Below are positions 53,820 to 59,733 of a stretch of DNA of 59,733 bases, piece after piece. The notes beneath the pieces are model-generated. The model was not told where the DNA came from. It was given only the letters and a program-made list of their open reading frames with translations, and made no database searches. Position 1 is the first letter of the stretch, and every line of letters begins with the position of its first letter. Source of the stretch: Bacteroidia bacterium (lineage in GTDB: Bacteria > Bacteroidota > Bacteroidia > B-17B0 > Aurantibacillaceae); assembly GCA_021740825.1 (NCBI GenBank), contig JAIOZA010000018.1:1-59733 (forward strand). The letters are read 5' to 3'. The position numbers and the translations under genes were made by a program.

Positions 53820-54782
53820 TTAATTAATTAAGTATTGATATTTCTGACGTTTAAACCTTTTATCTAGTCCTCGTTTTTTTATATCTGTGCCCATATTTGA
53901 AGAAAATATTAGAGATATTTCATGTGATCCATTTTGATATTTTCTTAGCGGTGATGTAACTATATCATAACTATATAAAATTTGAAATTTTTCCTTTAAA
54001 GTATATCCTAAATGCAATGCAATAGCATCATTTAAGCGAAAGCTAAATCCTGTAATTAATTGCTGTTTAATATGAAGCCTCAAAGTGTAGTCGAATGAAA
54101 AAGGAAAACCAGAGATATACGCAGCAAGTATTGAATTTTCAAATGTGAAATCCGGATTATCTGCCCAATTAAATCCAGCAGAAACATTGTAATGAGGAAC
54201 ATTGGTATAAGTTCCTTTTTTTATAGAATCATTTTTATAAAATTCAAAACTTGAACTTACAACATTATTGGCACCAACTCCTACATGAAATCGATCGTTG
54301 TAATATACTAATCCAAAACTACCGTCATAGTTTCCTGTTTTATCTTCAACATATTGGTTTATAGTTTTATCTTGCTGATTTCTTAAAGTAATATTATTGC
54401 CATTAAATCTAGTACTCAAGTAATTTCCTTGAACGCCAAAAGATAATTCAGAATCTGAAAATTTTAAATGATATGCAGCCGTAAAACTGCTATTAAAATT
54501 TGCAAATGGTCCGATATCATCTTTAAAAATAAAGCCGCCCATCCCTAACCTACCTTTCCACAATCTTGAATTTAATGCTAAAGCATATGTTTTTGGCGCT
54601 CCATCAAAACCAGTCCATTGATTTCGATAATTAAGACGAAGATCTACCAAACGTTTAGTTCCACAAAATGCAGGATTATTTAATGTTTGATTGTTTCTGT
54701 AATGTGTCCACCATGGATATTGCTGGGCGTATACAAAAGCATTAAAAATTGTAAAGACAATTATGATGTATTTTCTAATCAA
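53820..54782 (-). CDS. PorP/SprF family type IX secretion system membrane protein (second copy)
   Basis: A 320-residue outer-membrane protein. The signal peptide (1-19) ends in VYAQ and is followed by QYPWWTHYRNNQTLNNPAFCGTKRLVDLRLNYRNQWTGFDGAPKTYALALNS, the family's characteristic start. GRLGMGGFIFKDDIGPF and the C-terminal AIALHLGYTLKEKFQILYSYDIVTS are typical strands. It lies 40 bp downstream of a SPOR-domain gene on the same strand, so the two form a unit. Unlike the copy near the left end it has no CHU_C substrate beside it in the window. Confidence 0.93.
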   Translation of the reverse strand: MIRKYIIIVFTIFNAFVYAQQYPWWTHYRNNQTLNNPAFCGTKRLVDLRLNYRNQWTGFDGAPKTYALALNSRLWKGRLGMGGFIFKDDIGPFANFNSSFTAAYHLKFSDSELSFGVQGNYLSTRFNGNNITLRNQQDKTINQYVEDKTGNYDGSFGLVYYNDRFHVGVGANNVVSSSFEFYKNDSIKKGTYTNVPHYNVSAGFNWADNPDFTFENSILAAYISGFPFSFDYTLRLHIKQQLITGFSFRLNDAIALHLGYTLKEKFQILYSYDIVTSPLRKYQNGSHEISLIFSSNMGTDIKKRGLDKRFKRQKYQYLIN

Positions 54783-54822
54783 AATAAATAAATGAGTAAC
54801 TATTAATTAGAAAAATAAGTTT

Positions 54823-55773
54823 TTAGTTGATTCGAACACCGTCTTTATATCTTACAATAAATCCATTATATCCTTTTGCTTTTAATTCATCACGACGTTT
54901 TACAGCATCGTCAAGAGTTTTAAAAGTGCCTGTTGTTATCTTGTACATTCCATTAATTAAATCAACATTCACATTACCTGCATTTGGAAATTTACTTTTA
55001 TCGGGCTTTAAGGAATAAGCACCAATCTGAATTTTAAATGTCATACCCAACGAAGAACCTGAAGTGCTAGCAGCTGAAACTTTATTTGCTGATGACTCCA
55101 CTTCTTTAGATTCGTATGTGGTCGTTGTTTTTTTTGTTACAATAGTTTTAGTTTCTGCATTTGTGTATGTTTTTACAGATTCCGTTGTAGTAGACACAGT
55201 AGCTGCAGAATTTCCATTAGTTTCGGTCGCCGGCTTATCCTCATTTTTATACTCAGTTGTTGTAACAGTGATGTTTTGATCTACATATGTCTTAGATTTT
55301 TCTGTTGGTTCAGGTGGTTTATTGTCATTAGATACGGAAGCAGTTTCATCACTGGCAACTGCACCACTGATTGTTACTGTAATTGGATTAGCTTCAACCT
55401 CTTTCTTTTCGTTATTTTCTAAATAATAAAATTTTTGAGAAAAACTAGCTTGGTTTGGCGCTTCAGAACTTGCTAAAACTTTGAATTTGATACTAAATTC
55501 CGGATCACTGGGTACAGAAACCCAAACAATTTTAGCGCGCTGATTTTCAAACGTAAAATTACCACTTTTTGAATCTACTGAAGATACTACAATTCCTGCT
55601 GGCACATCCATTTGATATTTAGCAAAACTTGATACAGTGCCTTTATTAATTTTCACTTCAATATCCGTGGAATTATCTAAACTAATTGTTGAGGGAATAT
55701 TTGCATTAATACTAATTTGAGCTATGAAGGAAGAATAATTGATGAGTGCAAAAAAGATTACTATTTTTTTCAT
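54823..55773 (-). CDS. SPOR-domain envelope protein with N-terminal beta-sandwich domain
   Basis: A 316-residue exported protein. Signal peptide to about residue 19 (ending in FIAQ). Residues about 20-140 form a beta-rich domain (SINANIPSTISLDNSTDIEVKIN, SGNFTFENQRAKIVWVSVPSDPEFSIKFKV) resembling a cohesin-type or Ig-like module. A long Thr/Lys/Glu-rich, low-complexity linker (about 145-245) leads to a SPOR domain (about 247-316, FKIQIGAYSLKPDKSKFP, TGTFKTLDDAVKRRDELKAKGYNGFIVRY), which binds denuded peptidoglycan glycan strands. It is cotranscribed with a PorP/SprF-family gene; its role, perhaps anchoring surface machinery to peptidoglycan, is inferred. Confidence 0.86.
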   Translation of the reverse strand: MKKIVIFFALINYSSFIAQISINANIPSTISLDNSTDIEVKINKGTVSSFAKYQMDVPAGIVVSSVDSKSGNFTFENQRAKIVWVSVPSDPEFSIKFKVLASSEAPNQASFSQKFYYLENNEKKEVEANPITVTISGAVASDETASVSNDNKPPEPTEKSKTYVDQNITVTTTEYKNEDKPATETNGNSAATVSTTTESVKTYTNAETKTIVTKKTTTTYESKEVESSANKVSAASTSGSSLGMTFKIQIGAYSLKPDKSKFPNAGNVNVDLINGMYKITTGTFKTLDDAVKRRDELKAKGYNGFIVRYKDGVRIN

Positions 55774-55871
55774 ACGTAGATTTTGTTTGTGTATTATTTG
55801 CCTATTCTTGTGAGCTCTTTTTTTAAATTGATTTAACTACAACTAGTTGATGAACAATATCCTTCATCATA

Positions 55872-55879
55872 CAAATATA
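55872..55879 (-). promoter_or_regulatory. candidate -7 box of the SPOR/PorP-SprF operon
   Basis: CAAATATA on plus, i.e. TATATTTG on minus, an exact TAnnTTTG match about 100 bp upstream of the SPOR gene ATG. It implies a long leader containing the palindrome CAACTAGTTG. Confidence 0.4.
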
Positions 55880-55937
55880 ATTAATTTGTTCTTAATTTAA
55901 AACTATAACATATTGAATTTGAACACAATTTAAAGTG

Positions 55938-55965
55938 ATAAAAACAAACTAATCAATTTAGTTTG
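55938..55965 (-). terminator. terminator of the pyrophosphatase gene
   Basis: Stem CAAACTA/TAGTTTG with a 7-nt loop, followed on the minus strand by TTTTTATC, 45 bp after the ppa stop. Confidence 0.65.
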
Positions 55966-56009
55966 CGAAATATCAACCATAAAAATGTCGACATGGTGCA
56001 TTGAATTTT

Positions 56010-56645
56010 CTAAATCCCCAAATCCATAAACGACTTAAAGTGTTTATTATAATCTTTAACACTTCTTCTGATTACTTCGTGCGCTTCTTCTCTGCCGTAT
56101 GTTTCGGTAATTTCAACAACCGCTTCTGATTCTCCAGGAATATTTTTATAGGTTAAAAAGTAATGTCGCAAACGATTAATCAATGGTTCAGGACAATCTA
56201 AAATATCTTTCCATTTACTGTAAATTTCATCTTTTGCCATAACCGCTATAATTTTATCATCGGCTTCATTTTTATCAATCATTCTAAAGCCACCAATTGG
56301 TATCGCTTCAACAATAATATCTCCACTAGTTATGTTTCGCTCTGTTAATACACATATATCTAAAGGATCTCCATCACCAATTATACTAATGCGATTCGTT
56401 CTTTCATTTGCTCTTTCAGCAACAAATTCACCGCAATAGGTTTGAGGTATAAATCCATATAAAGCGGGAATTATATTAGAAAATTTTTGTGGTCTATCAA
56501 CTTTACGATAACCAGATGCTTTATCTATTTCGTATTTAATATGATCAGCGGGAACCATTTCTATAAAAGAAGTAATTATTTCAGGAGAATTTGCTCCAAT
56601 TGAAATGCCATGCCATGGATGCGCTTTGTGAAGTTGTACTTTCAT
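56010..56645 (-). CDS. ppa: inorganic pyrophosphatase (family I)
   Basis: A 211-residue family I soluble pyrophosphatase hydrolysing PPi with Mg2+. HPWHGISIG opens the protein, and FIEMVPADHIKYEIDKASGYRKVDRP holds the conserved Glu and Lys. The catalytic DGDPLDICVLTE carries the D-x-D-P-x-D signature. The C-terminal region (KDEIYSKWKDILDCPEPLINRLRHYFLTYKNIPG) matches bacterial family members. Length is slightly above the short bacterial type. Confidence 0.96.
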   Translation of the reverse strand: MKVQLHKAHPWHGISIGANSPEIITSFIEMVPADHIKYEIDKASGYRKVDRPQKFSNIIPALYGFIPQTYCGEFVAERANERTNRISIIGDGDPLDICVLTERNITSGDIIVEAIPIGGFRMIDKNEADDKIIAVMAKDEIYSKWKDILDCPEPLINRLRHYFLTYKNIPGESEAVVEITETYGREEAHEVIRRSVKDYNKHFKSFMDLGI

Positions 56646-56659
56646 ATTAAAAATTGATT

Positions 56660-57229
56660 TTATTTAAAAAACTTATTAAACAACCAATAAAATAATAACA
56701 ATCCTGCTACAGACAAAATTAACAATAGTATAAATTGATTACTGCTTGGAATTATATTTCTGTTTTCTACTTTGTTTTGGTTACTTTTCAAGAGTTTATG
56801 TAAACCCAAATGGGTATCTAAATAACGTAATTCATCGTCGAATGATATGCCAGTTGTTTCTGCAAAAAAATCCTCCTTTATATTTTTTATATACTTTCTG
56901 CTTCGGCTACAAAAATCTAATTTAGCGTTATCAACCTGATAATAGTTTGTATATATAATCCACTCATCCCCTACTCTCAATTCTAATTTACAAACATCTT
57001 CATCATTAAATAAAATTTTAAAATCCTGAGATATAATACCTTTATATAAATTTGAAATAGTAAAGATAGCTTCACTATTGGTTTTATTAAGCTTAATAGA
57101 TTTTAAAGATCCTTTAAAAATGATGTCGTATTTAGCAATTTCTTTATCAGATAATGAACTTAATGGACATTGACAGGCAATTGATAATTTGCAAGTCAAT
57201 ATTAAAAGGAATATGAATTTGTATCTCAT
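56660..57229 (-). CDS. membrane-anchored protein with TIMP/NTR-like N-terminus
   Basis: 189 residues. The signal peptide (1-18, ending in SIA) would leave a mature N-terminus CQCP, and the segment YDIIFKGSLKSI that follows fits the first strands of netrin-like (NTR/TIMP) OB-fold domains, which start with Cys-x-Cys. Further cysteines (in EDVCKLEL and DFCSRS) could form its disulfides. A single C-terminal helix (about 163-184, FILLLILSVAGLLLFYWLF) followed by basic residues anchors it. Function unknown; the NTR assignment is by pattern only. It sits 14 bp upstream of ppa on the same strand. Confidence 0.68.
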   Translation of the reverse strand: MRYKFIFLLILTCKLSIACQCPLSSLSDKEIAKYDIIFKGSLKSIKLNKTNSEAIFTISNLYKGIISQDFKILFNDEDVCKLELRVGDEWIIYTNYYQVDNAKLDFCSRSRKYIKNIKEDFFAETTGISFDDELRYLDTHLGLHKLLKSNQNKVENRNIIPSSNQFILLLILSVAGLLLFYWLFNKFFK

Positions 57230-57290
57230 GATTTTTTTGAATTGGTAACCTAAGCAATTAAGAAGTTATATGTAAAGACACTATTTTATT

Positions 57291-58778
57291 TTAAACGTTC
57301 ATTGTTTTTACAAATTGTAAAGTGGCTTCTAATTCCTGGTACATGATTTTATCTTCCTTAATAAATGGAATTAATTTTCTGAAATCAGCTAATAAGTTTT
57401 CAATTTTTGGAGAGGATTTTAACGGTCTTCTAAATTCAATTGCTTGAGATGCATTTAATAATTCGATGGCCAATAATTTTTCTACATTTTCAATTACTTT
57501 AAAGCATTTAGTTGCTGCGTTAGCACCCATACTAACATGATCTTCTTGACCGTTACTCGAAACAATGCTATCAATACTTGCCGGAGTGCACAGTTGCTTA
57601 TTTTGACTTACAATACTTGCGGCAGTATATTGAGGAATCATAAAACCAGAATTTAAACCTGGTTTGGCTACTAAAAATGGTGGTAAATTGCGAACACCAG
57701 AAATTAATTGATATACGCGCCTTTCAGAAATACTACCTAATTCGGCGATTGCAATTGCTAAAAAATCAAATGAAATTGCTAATGGTTGCCCGTGAAAATT
57801 ACCACCGCTTATAATTTCATCATCTTCAGGAAACACGGTTGGATTATCGGTTACCGAATTAATTTCAGTTTCAAATACTGAATTTACATAAGCAGTTGCA
57901 TCTTTTGTTGCACCATGAACCTGAGGAATACAACGGAAAGAATATGGATCCTGAACTTGAACTTTTGCTTGAGCTAAAATTTCACTCCCTGCTAAGTTTT
58001 CACGAATTGCTCGTGCAGTTTGTAACTGGCCTTTGTGAGGACGAATAATATGAATGTTATCTTTAAAAGGTTCGCTTCGTCCATCAAAAGCATCTAATGA
58101 AATAGCTCCAATTAAATCTGCCAAGGTGTTTAATCTATTTGATTTTAATAAGCACCAAACCCCATAAGCGCTCATAAATTGTGTACCATTTAATAATGCT
58201 AAGCCTTCTTTTGATTTTAAGGTAATAGGTTCTAAACCTAATTGTTTTAAAACAACTGCTGCCTGACATTTATTTCCTTGGTAATTAACTTCGCCCATTC
58301 CTAATAATGGTAAAGATAAATGTGCTAATGGAGATAAATCACCTGACGCGCCCAATGAACCTTGTTCATATACAATGGGATAAACTTTATGATTATATAA
58401 ATCGATCAAACGTTCAAGTGTTTGTAATTGTACCGCACTTTTTCCGTAGGATAAAGCTTGTACTTTTAATAATAACATTAGTCGAACGATTTCCAAAGGC
58501 ACCTCATCTCCCATCCCACAAGCATGAGACATTACTAAATTAGTTTGTAATTGCTCTAATTCATTATCAGGAATAATTACATTACATAAAGAGCCAAAAC
58601 CTGTATTGATACCGTAAATGGGTGCTTTTTGAGAAGCCATTTTCTTATCCAAATACTGGCGGCAAGCTACAATATTTTGTTTCGCCTTATCTGATAAAAC
58701 TAAAGTTGCGTTTGAATCTAAAATATATTGAATATCCTTTAAAGTAAATAGTTTGTCAGTCGAAATTGAAAATGTCAT
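57291..58778 (-). CDS. hutH: histidine ammonia-lyase
   Basis: A 495-residue lyase converting histidine to urocanate, first step of histidine breakdown. The MIO-forming tripeptide Ala144-Ser145-Gly146 lies in QGSLGASGDLSPLAHLSLPLLG. YGINTGFG (55-62) holds the catalytic Tyr, and SGGNFHGQPLAISFDFL and SSNGQEDHVSMG are further active-site blocks. Length is typical. Other hut genes are not in the window. The start at 58778 lies 18 bp after the TonB_C gene, so the two may share a transcript. Confidence 0.97.
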   Translation of the reverse strand: MTFSISTDKLFTLKDIQYILDSNATLVLSDKAKQNIVACRQYLDKKMASQKAPIYGINTGFGSLCNVIIPDNELEQLQTNLVMSHACGMGDEVPLEIVRLMLLLKVQALSYGKSAVQLQTLERLIDLYNHKVYPIVYEQGSLGASGDLSPLAHLSLPLLGMGEVNYQGNKCQAAVVLKQLGLEPITLKSKEGLALLNGTQFMSAYGVWCLLKSNRLNTLADLIGAISLDAFDGRSEPFKDNIHIIRPHKGQLQTARAIRENLAGSEILAQAKVQVQDPYSFRCIPQVHGATKDATAYVNSVFETEINSVTDNPTVFPEDDEIISGGNFHGQPLAISFDFLAIAIAELGSISERRVYQLISGVRNLPPFLVAKPGLNSGFMIPQYTAASIVSQNKQLCTPASIDSIVSSNGQEDHVSMGANAATKCFKVIENVEKLLAIELLNASQAIEFRRPLKSSPKIENLLADFRKLIPFIKEDKIMYQELEATLQFVKTMNV

Positions 58779-58796
58779 AATTATTAATAGTGTTAA

Positions 58797-59582
58797 TTAT
58801 CGTTGTTCGCTTGTAGCGTTGTCTTTATTAGTATTATTTAAGTTAAAGACAATAGGATATTTTGTTTTATATCTAATTAGCTTTCCATCTTTTTTACCTG
58901 GTTTCCATTTGGTTTCACGCATAATTCGAATGGCCTCTTTAGTGCATAAATGATTAAATTCTTTTTCTGCAACTATATTACTTAATGTGCCGTTTGGCTC
59001 TACAATAAAACTTAAAATTACAGTCCCTTGTAAATTCTGACGAATGGCTAAATCTGGATATTCTAAATTTGATAAAATAAATTCACCAAGAGCTTCCTCT
59101 CCTTTATAATATTCAGGTGATGAATCTGCTCTTGAATAAACCACAAAACTTGTATCAAACAAACTTAGTTCTTTATGAATTGCAAATCCTCTTGTTTTTG
59201 TGATTTTTTTATAAGAATCTACATTAAATTTAAACATTAAAAAACTTTTGGAAGAAACATTAACGTTGCCAATTGTGGCTGGAATAAACATAAAGAAACG
59301 CAATAAACGTTTAGCTTCTGCTTTTAGCTCTTCATTGTAATCTTGTTTAAACTCAATGTCCTTAATTGTTCCATTTGCAGAAACTGTAAAATAAATAGCT
59401 ATATCCTGATTTATATTTTTTTTTAATGCAATTGCTGGATAAATTACCTGAGATTGATAAACGTAATCAACATCTAATTGACTTCCCATCGGTAGAGCTG
59501 GTTTGTCCACTATAGTTTCTATTTTTTCTTGAGAAAATAGAAACGAAGTAATAAAAGTAAATACTACTAAAATGTATTTCAT
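58797..59582 (-). CDS. secreted protein with two TonB C-terminal domains
   Basis: 261 residues. A signal peptide (1-17, ending in LFSQ) precedes two tandem TonB_C-like domains. The first (about 36-115) has QSQVIYPAIALKKNINQDIAIYFTVSANGTIKDI; the second (about 165-250) has SNLEYPDLAIRQNLQGTVILSFIVEPNGTLSNI and EAIRIMRETKWKPGKKDGK. There is no membrane anchor or proline-rich linker, so it is unlikely to be a classical energy transducer. Its start overlaps the prmC stop (ATGA), implying translational coupling; hutH follows 18 bp downstream. Confidence 0.86.
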   Translation of the reverse strand: MKYILVVFTFITSFLFSQEKIETIVDKPALPMGSQLDVDYVYQSQVIYPAIALKKNINQDIAIYFTVSANGTIKDIEFKQDYNEELKAEAKRLLRFFMFIPATIGNVNVSSKSFLMFKFNVDSYKKITKTRGFAIHKELSLFDTSFVVYSRADSSPEYYKGEEALGEFILSNLEYPDLAIRQNLQGTVILSFIVEPNGTLSNIVAEKEFNHLCTKEAIRIMRETKWKPGKKDGKLIRYKTKYPIVFNLNNTNKDNATSEQR

Positions 59583-59733
59583 TTTTTTTGTGCAATTAAA
59601 AACCTTTGCTTACCACTCATATCATTTAAAACTTCTGTAAAATTAAATATTTTACTGGCATTTGCATAGTTTATTACATCTATTGCATATAATGGATTTA
59701 ACTCGAAATATAAGAAACCATTATCCTCTAGAT
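59579..59733 (-). CDS. prmC: peptide chain release factor N5-glutamine methyltransferase, C-terminal fragment
   Basis: The last 50 codons of a gene running off the right edge. The product ends ...NGFLYFELNPLYAIDVINY, then TEVLNDMSGKQRFLIAQKK, matching the C-terminus of PrmC/HemK (GGFLYFEIN..., D-x-SGKDRF), which methylates the GGQ glutamine of release factors. The NPPY catalytic motif lies outside the window. Its TGA overlaps the ATG of the two-domain TonB_C gene. Confidence 0.8.
   Translation of the reverse strand, partial: LEDNGFLYFELNPLYAIDVINYANASKIFNFTEVLNDMSGKQRFLIAQKK

Overview
The window is AT-rich DNA from a member of the Bacteroidota, probably a flavobacterial- or sphingobacterial-type relative. 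The evidence is several type IX secretion system (T9SS) hallmarks: a PorX response regulator, two PorP/SprF-family outer-membrane proteins, a giant surface protein with a gliding-motility-type (CHU_C, type B) C-terminal domain, and a BNR-type protein with a type A sorting domain. Signal peptides ending in -Q, the near absence of Shine-Dalgarno sequences, and repeated matches to the Bacteroidota -7 promoter box (TAnnTTTG) agree with this. No prophage, transposase, integrase, CRISPR array or rRNA was found.

Left end (1-17.2 kb): a tRNA-Ser(GGA), then on the minus strand a SprB/SprF-like pair. This is a 4,940-residue secreted protein built almost entirely of tandem Ig/PKD-like modules, followed a few bases downstream by a PorP/SprF-like protein. 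The giant gene is a mosaic with an exact 7 x 270-bp tandem array, a duplicated three-module block and a 528-bp two-module duplication. A 20-base direct repeat (one mismatch) of the tRNA-Ser 3' end and terminator lies beyond the far end of the locus. About 1 kb without a credible gene follows.

17.2-31.2 kb: a lone HExxH metallopeptidase, tRNA-Asn and a PfkB-family kinase. Next come a minus-strand envelope-polysaccharide operon (GH16-like lipoprotein, AlgI-type MBOAT acyltransferase, AlgJ/AlgX-like SGNH protein), a large alpha-2-macroglobulin-like protein with an intact thioester motif, and a YdcF-type protein.

31.4-43 kb: clpB, a T9SS cargo protein, a YjjG-like nucleotidase overlapping a GSCFA protein, ndk, a 2Fe-2S ferredoxin with a thioredoxin-reductase-like ferredoxin-NADP reductase, acpH, a secreted TonB_C protein overlapping rsmE, and porX.

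43-59.7 kb: a methyltransferase and a coiled-coil envelope protein, a DAO-type oxidoreductase, queA, a small membrane protein, a GNAT enzyme divergent from smpB (apparent TTG start), a lipoprotein, pckA, a GNAT/unknown gene pair, ppx, a SPOR-domain/PorP-SprF pair, inorganic pyrophosphatase, a protein with a TIMP-like N-terminus, hutH, a two-domain TonB_C protein, and the C-terminus of prmC cut by the window edge.

Most genes are core metabolism or maintenance. The accessory interest lies in the T9SS surface machinery (giant adhesin, two PorP/SprF proteins, PorX, SPOR protein), the polysaccharide O-acylation operon whose members share a small helical repeat, and the plug-like segment inside the macroglobulin.
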